Shown piece after piece: positions 35,874-45,665 of a stretch of 64,000 bases of DNA. The notes beneath the pieces are model-generated. The model worked only from the letters and a program-made list of their open reading frames with translations, made no database searches and was not told where the DNA came from. Each line of letters begins with the position of its first letter. Position 1 is the first letter of the stretch. The DNA comes from Nostoc sp. NMS9 (GTDB lineage: Bacteria > Cyanobacteriota > Cyanobacteriia > Cyanobacteriales > Nostocaceae), in assembly GCF_017114995.1 (NCBI RefSeq), contig NZ_JABXKL010000103.1, forward strand, positions 1-64,000, written 5' to 3'. Both the position numbers and the translations under genes were made by a program.

Positions 35874-36369
35874 TTAGTTCAAAGCGTTTTCTTTACTTAT
35901 CTTAATTTACCCGATCTGTTCATCAGGCTGTCGCCATAGTGAAGTAGGAGTTTGGCGACTTTACAAAATGGCTCAATTATGAATGATAAAAAAGCGATCG
36001 CGCTTACACCAGTTGCAGAAGTCGGTGTAAAGCATCTGCCAATTGGGAAAATCACCCGCATCCATAGCCCTTTCTAAGAAAAGGCGTACTTGGCAATTCG
36101 TTTCTAAATATTAAGTACATCTTCATCGTCAATTGGTACGAGTAGTTCTGCAGATCGCAAAAAAGCCGCATAACTGGCAAATAACAACATATTAGCGTTT
36201 TTAAAATAGTATTTGGGGTAGTAGTCGATTATGTACTTTTGTAAAGATGTAACAAGAAGTTGCGTAAAGTTATTAGCTTGACCTGAGTAACTTAATACAA
36301 GTTCCCTTAAACATAAAATCACAAGCTGAAAAAACTGCTTTGCAAAAATCTCTCTGGGAAAAAATACAA
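35874..36369. other. Intergenic region with a weak 72-codon minus-strand frame
   Basis: A minus-strand frame at 36104-36322 begins MILCLRELVLSYSGQANNF. It is not recognised and has no strong ribosome site, so it is left uncalled. The remainder appears to be the shared upstream region of the divergent neighbours. Confidence 0.35.
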
Positions 36370-37200
36370 ATGCTAGCAGGAATAGATTGTATGAAAATTA
36401 GTAAGCATGAGTCAACAGATTTTCCTATAGAAATCCAAGTAATACCTACACAGTCAGAAAAAATTATTGACCGACCTTCAGAACCTAAGAACAATTCAGA
36501 CCTTGAAAATAAAGAGGAAAAACAACAACGTCTAGCTATTCTAGCAGAAGACACACGACGTAGGCTGAAACGAAGTGCTATGGACATTTATTGCATTGGT
36601 GTCAACTTGTTAGAAGCTCAAAAAATTACCGAACATGGCGAGTTTCTACCTTGGCTACGACAAGAGTTCGGAATGGGAAAAACTTCAGCCTATGAGTTTA
36701 TTCACGTTGCCAGAGCATTTGAGTCCAAAATTCCGATTATCGGAAATTTGATTAATGGTATTACTCCTACTGCTCTCTATAAACTAGCTGCTCCTAGTAC
36801 ATCTGAAGCTGCTATAGATGAAGCAATAAATCTTTTGAAGGCAGGCGAAGTAGTTGATCCAGATGTTGCTAAAAATCTCATTAAAAAATATAGAAATCCT
36901 AAAGTAGTAAAAGAAGAGCAACAAAAATATTCTTCAGTTAGTCAACAGAGGGATACAAATCAAGTAGAGGCATTAGTCTTACCTAAGGCTGAGGTTTCTA
37001 GTATTGAACAAACAACCACTCATCTGCCACTTTCTTCTCCACTTCAACCGAATGAACTACAAAAATTGGTAGCGGAGCGTGATACTTATAAAGCACAACT
37101 AGAAGTACTGCAAATAAAGAATCAGAAACTTCAGCTAGATATTGCAAAACTTCGTTCAGAATTAACTTTATTACAAACTAGTAAAGCTAACAGTAGTTAG
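36370..37200 (+). CDS. DUF3102 domain protein with C-terminal coiled coil
   Basis: The central part has RLKRSAMDIYCIGVNLLEAQ, then GEFLPWLRQEFGMGKTSAYE, the signature of DUF3102, found in phage, plasmid and genomic-island proteins and resembling a ParB/KorB-like helix-turn-helix. The last 50 residues form a coiled coil (LQKLVAERDTYKAQLEVLQI). The start is uncertain: TTG 36340, ATG 36370 and ATG 36391 are in frame. Codon use is AT-rich, which suggests an accessory gene. Confidence 0.7.
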   Translation: MLAGIDCMKISKHESTDFPIEIQVIPTQSEKIIDRPSEPKNNSDLENKEEKQQRLAILAEDTRRRLKRSAMDIYCIGVNLLEAQKITEHGEFLPWLRQEFGMGKTSAYEFIHVARAFESKIPIIGNLINGITPTALYKLAAPSTSEAAIDEAINLLKAGEVVDPDVAKNLIKKYRNPKVVKEEQQKYSSVSQQRDTNQVEALVLPKAEVSSIEQTTTHLPLSSPLQPNELQKLVAERDTYKAQLEVLQIKNQKLQLDIAKLRSELTLLQTSKANSS

Positions 37201-38090
37201 GGGAGCCTCTGATACTTACCTAAGCCTGAATTATTGAGCTAACTTTCATCTAGTAGAATCAATAGATATCTCCAAAAATTAAATATGTGTTATCCATAAA
37301 CCTTGTAGAGATTTAGCATTGCTACGTCTCTACATTCATTTAAACTCATATTTCTAATATGCTCGTTTGAAGCTTGCGATTATAAAAAGTTGCCAGAAAT
37401 GAGTGAGTTTATAATTTACATAGCCATGATTTTTTTGATGTTAAAACGTCTTCTAAAGTGCCATTCACTATTTTACAATCTCTTCCAGTGCTAGCCTTTA
37501 GCAAGCCTCTATACATCTACGTTTTATTTGAAAATCTATTTTTGGTAAATTCCTAAACTGGAAAAATTCTCCAGTTTTAGATTTGCATGAAAAACGAACA
37601 AGCTCAAATAAGTAAGAAAAGAAAAATATTTAAAAACAATTTTTTTGAATGTGGTAAGTTAAGTAAATAAGGCAATATCCTGAAAATTATAAAAATTAAA
37701 AATAAAAAGAAGAATACTTGTATTTTTTTGAAAAAGATGGTAAATATAAAACCAAGCAGCACACTACTAAAAAGCTTAGTGTTTTTATATGTAGACGTAT
37801 TGGCAATTATTTTGGTAGATAATGCTGCAAAAATTAACACAAGATAAATTTCAATAATTAGCCGTCGAATCGAGAAGCTTATACGGGGAAAAACTTTGGA
37901 ATTTAGCAATAAAGCTCAGAAACACTTTTGGATAATTAATTCGATAAATTATAACCAAATAGAAAGTTTCTAGAATCTTGCATAAAACTCAAATAATAGA
38001 CTGATTATTATTGGAAGGGTTAAAGAAACAAGATTCTTAAGTTTAGACATTACAACTCAATCAATAGTTGCAATTAGGAGATTTAAAGCA
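37201..38090. other. AT-rich region upstream of the biosynthetic cluster
   Basis: This 890-bp stretch should carry the cluster promoter. It holds an imperfect hairpin (GTAGAGATTTAGC with GCTACGTCTCTAC, about 37305-37333). A minus-strand frame at 37604-37909 is hydrophobic, but its composition reflects AT-rich sequence, so I do not call it. A ribosome site TTAGGAG at 38074 precedes the first cluster gene. Confidence 0.45.
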
Positions 38091-39197
38091 ATGATTATAG
38101 TTATGAAATTAGGTACGCCATCAACAGAAATCGAACGTGTTGTTAAAGAACTTAGTCGTTATGAAATCACCCCAGAAGTATGTCAAGGTCAACACAAAAC
38201 AGTAATTGGCTTAGTTGGTGAAACGGCAGAAATTGACACTAGGCAGATTCAAAATCTTAGCCTTTTTATTGAGCAAGTGATCCGAGTAAAAAAACCATTT
38301 AAACGTGCTTCTTTAGAATTCCGCTATGGAGAACATAGTGAAGTGGTTGTACCCACACCTAATGGAGCTGTTACCTTTGGACAAACCCATCCTTTAGTTG
38401 TAGTTGCTGGGCCATGTTCTGTTGAAAATGAGGAAATGATTGTTGAAACAGCACAGATAGTAAAAGCAGCAGGGGCACAGTTCCTACGAGGTGGGGCGTA
38501 CAAACCTCGGACTTCACCTTATGCATTCCAAGGACATGGCGAAAGCGCATTAGGTTTGTTAGCAAAAGCTCGTGAAGCTACTGGTTTGGGTATTATCACA
38601 GAAGTCATGGATGCAGCTGATTTAGACAAGATTGTTGAAGTAGCAGACGTGATCCAAATTGGTGCCCGCAATATGCAGAATTTCTCCCTACTGAAGAAAG
38701 TAGGCACTACAGGTAAAGCAGTCTTATTGAAGCGGGGACTGTCAGCCACAATTGAAGATTGGTTGATGTCAGCTGAATATATTTTGGCAGCAGGCAATCC
38801 CAATGTAATTTTGTGTGAGCGGGGAATTCGCACCTTTGACCGACAGTATACACGGAATACCCTTGATATATCTGCAATCCCTGTCTTGCGGACTTTGACT
38901 CACTTACCAATTATGATTGACCCTAGCCACGCCACCGGGAAATCAGAGTTTGTCCAACCGATGACCTTGGCAGCGATCGCAGCTGGCGCAGATTCCTTAA
39001 TGATTGAAGTTCACCCTAACCCAGCTAAGGCTCTTTCAGATGGCCCTCAGTCTTTAACACCGGAAGCATTTGAAGACTTAATGCTAGAAATGGCTTCTTT
39101 AGGTAAGTTCTTTGGTCGTTGGTCTAAACAACATAGCACCACTGTTACCCCCAAGTTTGCTGCACGAGTTTCTGCCACCGCCAGTAGTGCTTTATAA
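38091..39197 (+). CDS. 3-deoxy-7-phosphoheptulonate (DAHP) synthase with N-terminal regulatory domain
   Basis: The 368-residue protein has an N-terminal ferredoxin-like domain (about 1-75) joined to the catalytic barrel, as in the Thermotoga/class I-beta enzymes. Motifs include VVAGPCSVENEEMI, FLRGGAYKPRTSPYAFQGHG, RNMQNFSLL, LLKRGLSATIEDW and LPIMIDPSHATG. It condenses phosphoenolpyruvate and erythrose 4-phosphate, the first step of the shikimate pathway. As the first gene of a secondary-metabolite cluster it is probably a dedicated copy that increases aromatic amino acid supply. Its ribosome site is AGGAG ten bases upstream. Confidence 0.93.
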   Translation: MIIVMKLGTPSTEIERVVKELSRYEITPEVCQGQHKTVIGLVGETAEIDTRQIQNLSLFIEQVIRVKKPFKRASLEFRYGEHSEVVVPTPNGAVTFGQTHPLVVVAGPCSVENEEMIVETAQIVKAAGAQFLRGGAYKPRTSPYAFQGHGESALGLLAKAREATGLGIITEVMDAADLDKIVEVADVIQIGARNMQNFSLLKKVGTTGKAVLLKRGLSATIEDWLMSAEYILAAGNPNVILCERGIRTFDRQYTRNTLDISAIPVLRTLTHLPIMIDPSHATGKSEFVQPMTLAAIAAGADSLMIEVHPNPAKALSDGPQSLTPEAFEDLMLEMASLGKFFGRWSKQHSTTVTPKFAARVSATASSAL

Positions 39198-39307
39198 GCG
39201 TGCCATTTCCCTGAAATATCTCTGACAAAGCAACAAAGGCACAACTCCCAACAAGGACATCCAATCAGTCCATCATCTGTGCAATCTAAATAATAATTGG
39301 AAGTTCA

Positions 39308-41011
39308 ATGAATACAACATCACTCAACAAAAACAAGACCTTTCAATCTTCTGCAACCTCCGTAGTAAATTCCAGCAAAACTGTAATTGTAGGCAACCAA
39401 GACCTAACGATAGACGAAGTAGCTAGTGTGTCCCGTCATGGTGTTCAAGTACGCCTAACCGATAATCGAGATGTTGTCCAAGGAGTTCAAGCATCGTGTG
39501 ATTACATTAGTGATGCTGTGGAATCTGGTCAACCAATTTATGGCGTGACAAGTGGTTTTGGTGGCATGGCCAATGTTGTCATTTCCCCTGAATCTGCGGC
39601 ACTGCTTCAGAACAACCTAATTTGGTATCACAAAACTGGAGCCGGACAAAAATTACCGCTAGCTGATGTCCGAGCCGCCATGCTTTTGCGTGCTAACTCC
39701 CACTTGCATGGTGCATCTGGTATTCGTCTAGAACTTATCCAGCGTATGGAAACTTTCTTAAATGCTGGTGTTACACCCCATGTATATGAATTTGGATCTA
39801 TTGGTGCAAGCGGTGATTTAGTGCCTTTATCCTACATCACTGGGGCATTGGTTGGTTTAGACCGCTGCTATACTGTTGACTTTAACGGCGAAGAAATCGA
39901 TGCGCCGACAGCGTTGAGTCATCTGGGTTTAGAGCCATTGCAATTACTTCCTAAAGAAGGATTGGCAATGATGAATGGCACCTCAGTCATGACAGGTATT
40001 GCTGCCAATTGTGTCTACGACACCAGAGTTTTATTAGCTCTCTCAATGGGGGCACATGCCCTAGCAATTCAAGGTTTGAATGGTACCAATCAATCATTCC
40101 ACCCATTTATTCATCAACTCAAACCACATTCAGGGCAAAAATGGGCTGCGAACCAAATGCTGAACTTACTAGCAGGTTCACGCTTAGTCCGCGAAGAACT
40201 AGATGGTTCTCACAACTATCGGGGTGGAGATCCAATTCAAGACCGTTATTCACTGCGCTGTTTACCACAATATATGGGGCCGATTGTAGATGGGATCGAG
40301 CAGATTAAAAAACAAATCGAAGTAGAAATTAATTCTGTCACCGACAACCCGCTAATCGATGTTGAGAACCAAGTTAGCTATCATGGCGGTAATTTCTTAG
40401 GGCAGTACATCGGTGTAGGAATGGATCAGCTGCGCTACTACATCGGGTTGTTGGCTAAACATTTAGATGTGCAAATAGCCTACCTGGTAGCGCCAGAATT
40501 TAACAATGGACTGCCAGCATCTTTAGTGGGGAACCGAGAGCGCAGTGTCAACATGGGGCTAAAAGGTCTGCAAATATCTGGGAACTCCATCATGCCATTG
40601 TTAACCTTCTATGGAAATTCGATCGCAGACAGATTTCCTACCCATGCCGAACAATTTAACCAAAATATCAACAGCCAAGGTTTTGCTTCTGCAAACTTAG
40701 CGCGCCAGTCAGTAGAAATCTTCCAGAAATACATGGCAATTGCTCTGATGTTTGGGGTGCAAGCGGTTGATTTACGTACTTACGTCGTTGCTGACCATTA
40801 TGATGCCCGCGCTACTCTCTCACCAGCAACTAGAGATTTGTATATGGCAGTGCGCGATGTTGTTGGACAACCAGCTTCAGCTGACCGCCCTTACATTTGG
40901 AACGACCACGAACAAGCTCTAGACGAACACATTGTCCGCATTGCAGATGATATTGCTTGTGGTGGGCAAATCGTCACCGTGATTAACAACAGTCTTTGCG
41001 CCAACGAATGA
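39308..41011 (+). CDS. MIO-type aromatic ammonia-lyase (Phe/Tyr), altered selectivity residues
   Basis: The 567-residue protein aligns without gaps over its first 170 residues with the Anabaena variabilis phenylalanine ammonia-lyase (recalled sequence). It has the Ala-Ser-Gly triad at 167-169 (GSIGASGDLVPL) that forms the MIO cofactor, Tyr78 (PIYGVTSGFGG), and RYSLRCLPQ and NGTNQSFHP further on. It removes ammonia from phenylalanine or tyrosine to give cinnamate or coumarate. The selectivity pair Phe107-Leu108 of A. variabilis PAL is Tyr107-His108 here (IWYHKTGAG). A histidine in this loop is the mark of tyrosine-using lyases, although normally at position 107. The next gene is a CoA ligase, as expected. 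Confidence 0.93.
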   Translation: MNTTSLNKNKTFQSSATSVVNSSKTVIVGNQDLTIDEVASVSRHGVQVRLTDNRDVVQGVQASCDYISDAVESGQPIYGVTSGFGGMANVVISPESAALLQNNLIWYHKTGAGQKLPLADVRAAMLLRANSHLHGASGIRLELIQRMETFLNAGVTPHVYEFGSIGASGDLVPLSYITGALVGLDRCYTVDFNGEEIDAPTALSHLGLEPLQLLPKEGLAMMNGTSVMTGIAANCVYDTRVLLALSMGAHALAIQGLNGTNQSFHPFIHQLKPHSGQKWAANQMLNLLAGSRLVREELDGSHNYRGGDPIQDRYSLRCLPQYMGPIVDGIEQIKKQIEVEINSVTDNPLIDVENQVSYHGGNFLGQYIGVGMDQLRYYIGLLAKHLDVQIAYLVAPEFNNGLPASLVGNRERSVNMGLKGLQISGNSIMPLLTFYGNSIADRFPTHAEQFNQNINSQGFASANLARQSVEIFQKYMAIALMFGVQAVDLRTYVVADHYDARATLSPATRDLYMAVRDVVGQPASADRPYIWNDHEQALDEHIVRIADDIACGGQIVTVINNSLCANE

Positions 41012-41107
41012 GCAATGGGCAGTGCAAAGTAACGAAAAAAAGAGAGTAGAGAGTGGGTTAATCCCTACTCCCTGCTCCCCATAAAAAATTTCTAATTTAG
41101 TTATAGT

Positions 41108-42628
41108 ATGAACATCGCACACCATGTTGAGCGGGGTCAACGTTTATTTCCTGACAAAATCGCCCTAATTTTTGAAGATACATCTTTTACCTACCATCAG
41201 CTTGACCAGCTAGCCAATCGTATGGCCAATGGTTTACGTGGATTGGGGGTCAAAAAAGGCGATCGCGTGGCCCTATTTCTGCCAAACATTCCAGAGTTCG
41301 TCATTTCCTATCTTGGCATTCTCAAAATCGGCGCAGTGGCTGTCTCAGTCAACGTCATGCTCAAAAGTGCTGAAGTCAGCTTTATTCTCAACGACTGTGC
41401 CGCCAAAGCTGTCATTACCACTCAGTTGCAAAGCGAACAAGTGCAACAGGCAGACTTACCTGAACTGCAACACATTTTAATTGCAGAAGGTAGCGTCACT
41501 CAGGGAATTAGCCTAGTACAACTCATGGAAAATGCTTCTCCTTACGCCCGTGCTGTCGAATTGGATCGCCACGCTCCTGCAAGCATCGTTTACACATCAG
41601 GCACCACAGGTTTCCCCAAAGGAGCTACTCTTTCTCACGGCAACATCATTTCTAATATGTATTCTCACAACCGTTGTTGTGGAATGCAACCGGACGACCG
41701 ATTGCTACTTTATTTACCACTATTTCATTGCTTTGGTCAAAACGCTATTCTCAACGCTGGACTTAACGTTTGTGCAAGTATCATCCTGCAACGTCGGTTT
41801 AAGCTTGAGCAAGCTCTGGAAAACATCAGCACAAATCAAGTGACAATGTTTTTTGGTGTGCCGACGATATACATCAATCTGCTAAATACAGATACCTCTG
41901 CCTATCGCCTTGAGAATGTGCGTTATTACTTTTCAGCAGCGGCACCCATGCCGACGGAAGTCGCCCAGAATTGGCTAGAGAAATATGGAAAATTTATTCA
42001 TGAAGGATATGGTCTCACGGAAACATCGCCATGTGCTTGTTATAACCACGACCTGAAATATAAGCTTGGTTCGATTGGGATGCCAATTGAGAATGTAGAA
42101 ATGAAGATTGTTGATGCTGATGGTCATCCAGTAGAACCAGGCGAAGAGGGTGAAATCGTTATTAAGGGTCCAAACGTTATGCTTGGTTATTGGAATCGCC
42201 CCTTTGAAACCGCCCAAGTCATTAAAAATGGTTGGTTCCATACTGGCGATATTGGTCGGATGGATGAAGACGGCTTTTTCTACATCGTAGATCGCCTAAA
42301 AGATATGATCAACATTTCTGGATTTAAGGTCTATCCTAGTGAAGTAGAAAATGTCATATATCAACATCCTGCAATTGCCGAGGCTGCTGTATTCGGAATT
42401 CCAGATAGGCTCAAGGGTGAGATAGTGCAAGCAAACATCGTACTTAAGTCTGGCTACGCAGTTACAGAAGAACAAATTATTGATTTTTGTTCTCGTCGGA
42501 TAGCAACTTATAAACTTCCCCGTGTGATTAACTTTGTGGATTCACTGCCCAAAAATCCGACTGGGAAAGTCCTCAAGCGAGTTTTACGTCAGAAATTAAT
42601 TCCTCAATACGCTACTATTACCACCTGA
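41108..42628 (+). CDS. Aryl/acyl-CoA ligase (4-coumarate-CoA-ligase-like)
   Basis: The 506-residue ANL-superfamily enzyme has the AMP-binding loop IVYTSGTTGFPKGATLSHGN near residue 158, YGLTETSP near 303, GWFHTGDIGRMDEDGFFYIV near 375 and the C-terminal catalytic lysine in NPTGKVLKR. It should convert the cinnamate or coumarate made by the upstream lyase to its CoA thioester. Similar enzymes include fatty-acyl and benzoate ligases, so substrate is inferred from context. It lies about 96 bases behind the ammonia-lyase and 49 bases before the ThDP enzyme. Confidence 0.9.
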   Translation: MNIAHHVERGQRLFPDKIALIFEDTSFTYHQLDQLANRMANGLRGLGVKKGDRVALFLPNIPEFVISYLGILKIGAVAVSVNVMLKSAEVSFILNDCAAKAVITTQLQSEQVQQADLPELQHILIAEGSVTQGISLVQLMENASPYARAVELDRHAPASIVYTSGTTGFPKGATLSHGNIISNMYSHNRCCGMQPDDRLLLYLPLFHCFGQNAILNAGLNVCASIILQRRFKLEQALENISTNQVTMFFGVPTIYINLLNTDTSAYRLENVRYYFSAAAPMPTEVAQNWLEKYGKFIHEGYGLTETSPCACYNHDLKYKLGSIGMPIENVEMKIVDADGHPVEPGEEGEIVIKGPNVMLGYWNRPFETAQVIKNGWFHTGDIGRMDEDGFFYIVDRLKDMINISGFKVYPSEVENVIYQHPAIAEAAVFGIPDRLKGEIVQANIVLKSGYAVTEEQIIDFCSRRIATYKLPRVINFVDSLPKNPTGKVLKRVLRQKLIPQYATITT

Positions 42629-42677
42629 ATCAGAATTTTAGCCAACTACTCAAGTAACCTAAAAAGAGGTTCATCTC

Positions 42678-44483
42678 ATGCAACAGTCTGATATTAAATC
42701 GAATCAAATCTGGACTAAAAAATCTAATAGTAATACCATTTTCGCGCAACATACAGGCTCTTCTTTAGTACTATCTCCGAATGAAAAGTCTAGCCAATCA
42801 GAATCTACTGGGCTAACAGTTGCAGATGCTCTAGTCAAAATGCTAGAAGATTTAGGAGTACGCCATGCTTTTGGTGTTTCTGGTGGTGCGATTGCCTCAC
42901 TCTGGGCAAGCTTAGAACATAGCTCCATCGATGTGCTACACTTCCGCCACGAATCAGGAGCAGCCTTTGCCGCGATTGAGTCGTACTTTGCAAATAATCG
43001 CCCTGTTGTTGTGTTTACTACCACAGGCCCAGGCATTACTAACGCTCTGACTGGACTGTTCGCGGCACGTTGGGATGGTGCGAAGGTGATTTTATTATCT
43101 GCTGCTACTGCTGCCCCACAACGTGGACGCTGGGCTTTCCAAGAAACTAGTACTTACACAATGCCAAGTGAAGTTTTTTGTACTTCTGGCTCGCTGTTCA
43201 ACTATGCTACTAGTATTGAGACTGGTGATGAATTGCCAGAAATTGCTCGCAGACTTGCTGTAGGTTTGGCACGCCCAGGGGGATTTGTGACTCATTTGAG
43301 TGTCCCCACAATTATCCAATCCAGTTTCTTCAGAGCATCATTGCCTCGCGTGAGTTTCTCGCAAACTCTGTCCACTGCCGGAGAGGATGCGATCGCCAAA
43401 TCTGTACAGTTACTTTCGGAAAGTCCGTTTGCCATTTGGGTAGGCTATGGCGCTAGAGGCGCAGCCGAGGAAATCCGCCAACTGGCGGAGAGAACCGGAG
43501 TTGCCATCATGTCTTCGCCGCGTGGTAAGGGCATCTTTCCTGAAAATCATCCGCAGTACTTGGGCGTAACTGGCTTTGGCGGGCATAACTCGGTTGTAAA
43601 ATATATGCAAGAGCAACGTCCAGGGCGTGTACTGGTTTTGGGAACCCGCCTTGGTGAGTTTACCTCCTTCTGGAGTCCAGCGATGGTTCCCGCAAAAGGA
43701 TTTGTCCATGTAGACATTGACCCAGAAGTGCCGGGAACCGCATATCCATCTGTTGAGACTTTATCCATTCAATCAGATGTGCAAGTCTTCGTCAAAGAAC
43801 TACTCAAGTACTTTCCTAAGCGTTCTGGACACAGCCCTGTATTTCCTAATCCTCAGCGTGTCCCACTCCTACCCCAAGCCGAAGGTCTAGTGCGCCCAGA
43901 TATACTGATGGATACAATTCAACAAGTATTTATTGATCGGGGCGATGCAGTAGTGATGACCGAAGCAGGAAACTCTTTTGCTTGGGGCACCCACATACTG
44001 CGATTTACTAGACCAGATCGCTATCGGGTTAGCACTGGGTTCGGCTCGATGGGTCATGCGGCCACTGGTGTCTTGGGTGCTGCATTGGCACGAAATAACA
44101 AAGCCGTCGCTATTCTTGGGGATGGTGCGATGCTAATGAACAATGAGGTCAGCACCGCTGTCAAATACCAGATTCCCTGTGTCTGGATTGTCTTGAATGA
44201 CTCAAGCTATAACATGTGCGCTCAAGGCATGACATTGTTGGGATTTAAAGGTGTAGATACGCAGATGCCACCAACGGATTTTGTAGCAATTGCCCGAGGT
44301 ATGGGAGCCGATGGCATTCGTGTTGACAGGGAAACTGACCTCCAGTCTGCTTTAGAGAAAGCATTCGCTGCTAACGTGCCGTTCGTTGTTGATGTCATCA
44401 TTAATGATACACAACACGCGCCGTTTGGCAACCGTATTCAGAGTTTGATTGAACAAGGTGCTAAAGAAACAAATACTAAGTAA
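42678..44483 (+). CDS. Thiamine-diphosphate-dependent acetolactate-synthase-like enzyme
   Basis: The 601-residue protein has the three ThDP-enzyme domains. The catalytic glutamate is Glu92 in FRHESGAAFAA, and the ThDP-magnesium motif is ILGDGAMLMNNEVSTA ending near IVLNDSSYN. It resembles acetolactate synthase and the scytonemin enzyme ScyA, which joins two 2-keto-acid-derived units. Here it would decarboxylate a 2-keto acid and add the resulting carbanion to a second unit. The first 45 residues are poorly conserved and polar. It sits between the CoA ligase and the KAS III-like gene, as in cyanobacterin-type clusters. Confidence 0.9.
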   Translation: MQQSDIKSNQIWTKKSNSNTIFAQHTGSSLVLSPNEKSSQSESTGLTVADALVKMLEDLGVRHAFGVSGGAIASLWASLEHSSIDVLHFRHESGAAFAAIESYFANNRPVVVFTTTGPGITNALTGLFAARWDGAKVILLSAATAAPQRGRWAFQETSTYTMPSEVFCTSGSLFNYATSIETGDELPEIARRLAVGLARPGGFVTHLSVPTIIQSSFFRASLPRVSFSQTLSTAGEDAIAKSVQLLSESPFAIWVGYGARGAAEEIRQLAERTGVAIMSSPRGKGIFPENHPQYLGVTGFGGHNSVVKYMQEQRPGRVLVLGTRLGEFTSFWSPAMVPAKGFVHVDIDPEVPGTAYPSVETLSIQSDVQVFVKELLKYFPKRSGHSPVFPNPQRVPLLPQAEGLVRPDILMDTIQQVFIDRGDAVVMTEAGNSFAWGTHILRFTRPDRYRVSTGFGSMGHAATGVLGAALARNNKAVAILGDGAMLMNNEVSTAVKYQIPCVWIVLNDSSYNMCAQGMTLLGFKGVDTQMPPTDFVAIARGMGADGIRVDRETDLQSALEKAFAANVPFVVDVIINDTQHAPFGNRIQSLIEQGAKETNTK

Positions 44484-44497
44484 TCAACAGGAGATTT

Positions 44498-45640
44498 GTG
44501 ATGATTAACCCAGCAGTAGGCATTCGCTCAATTGCACTAACCTTCCCTAGCATTGTACGTACAAACGACTATTGGCAAAATAAATACCCAAACTTAGTAA
44601 ATGTTGCCGAGCAAAAAGCCTTAGCCAAGTTGTTTTCCGCCAGTAACTCCAATGAAAAAACTTGCGAGTTTGACCAAGAAATGATACCTTATATGTCAGA
44701 CCCATTCCGTGGAGCCAATGAGCGCCGGGTACTAGCAGCAAATGAGTCTTCTATGACTTTGGAGAAGCGCGTGGCATTTGATGCGATCGCTGCCGCAGAG
44801 ATGTCCACCGATGATCTAGACTTGATGATAGTCACTTCCCTATTCCCCGAACGGATTGCCCCCGGGAATGCTTCCTTCTTGGTGGGGGAAATGGGCTTGC
44901 GTTGTCCTGCCTGGAATCTTGAGTCTACTTGCTCTAGCGCTTTGGTGGCTCTCCAGACTGCTAATGCCCTAGTGCAAACTGGAGCGTACCGCAATGTATT
45001 AGTGGTCATCTCTTGCATATATTCTCGCTTTGTAGATGAAGACGATACTTTATCTTGGTTTATGGGCGACGGTGCTGGAGCCTTTGTAGTCAGCGCGCTC
45101 AAACCTAACCAAGGAGTCTTAGGAACTAAAATCATTCATACTGCTGCAACCTGCGGAGCCTTCTTTAATGAACTCACATTAGACGCTCAAGGCAACCCAC
45201 GGATGCGTATTCAGAATGGCAAAAACGCCAGCCAGCAGATCCGGGGTACAGGTGTAGAGTTTGTGCGTGCTTGCAGTCTGGGTGCGGTTGAAGCTGCTGG
45301 AGTCAGTCTCAATGATATTCAATTCTTTGCTTTCAATACACCCACTGCTTGGTATGCAAACTTGTGTGTGCGCGCCTTAGGCATTGATCCTGAGCGCACA
45401 ATCAATCTCTACGCGCAGTATGCAAACATTGGGCCAGTACTTCCCATCGCCAATATGTACTATGGCGCACAAATGGGCAAAGTCAAAGAAAACGATTTAG
45501 TGCTTGTTTACACTATTGGTTCTGCTTCTACTGCTGTTGCCACCGTCATGCGCTGGGGTGATGTCAAACTTGGGACTGTTCCAGCTCCTGCACTTTACCA
45601 TAACCAACAGGAAGATAAAATTCCCCTGTTAACTCGGTAA
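44498..45640 (+). CDS. Divergent KAS III-like synthase (candidate furanolide synthase)
   Basis: The 380-residue thiolase-fold protein has the nucleophile Cys145 in LESTCSSALVALQ and the FMGDGAGAFVVSA loop of beta-ketoacyl-ACP synthase III. The catalytic His of FabH (HQAN) is not present: the matching stretch reads FFAFNTPTAWYANL (residues 277-290), with Asn280 or a neighbour in its place, while an Asn (YANIGP, residue 310) remains near the second position. This departure suggests a condensation without the usual decarboxylation. By position and company it fits the furanolide synthase role described for cyanobacterin. A good ribosome site AACAGGAG precedes ATG 44501, so the first methionine may be at 44501. 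Confidence 0.85.
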   Translation: MMINPAVGIRSIALTFPSIVRTNDYWQNKYPNLVNVAEQKALAKLFSASNSNEKTCEFDQEMIPYMSDPFRGANERRVLAANESSMTLEKRVAFDAIAAAEMSTDDLDLMIVTSLFPERIAPGNASFLVGEMGLRCPAWNLESTCSSALVALQTANALVQTGAYRNVLVVISCIYSRFVDEDDTLSWFMGDGAGAFVVSALKPNQGVLGTKIIHTAATCGAFFNELTLDAQGNPRMRIQNGKNASQQIRGTGVEFVRACSLGAVEAAGVSLNDIQFFAFNTPTAWYANLCVRALGIDPERTINLYAQYANIGPVLPIANMYYGAQMGKVKENDLVLVYTIGSASTAVATVMRWGDVKLGTVPAPALYHNQQEDKIPLLTR

Positions 45641-45665
45641 GTGTATTCCTTAAGATGGTATTATA

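Noticed and set aside
37604-37909. 101-codon hydrophobic minus-strand frame
   Set aside because: Its composition follows AT-rich DNA, no ribosome site or homology is seen, and it lies in the likely promoter region of the cluster.
42678-44483. ThDP enzyme as the housekeeping acetolactate synthase (IlvB)
   Set aside because: It lacks an adjacent small subunit, has a non-conserved 45-residue leader, and sits within a secondary-metabolism gene set, so a pathway-specific role is more likely.
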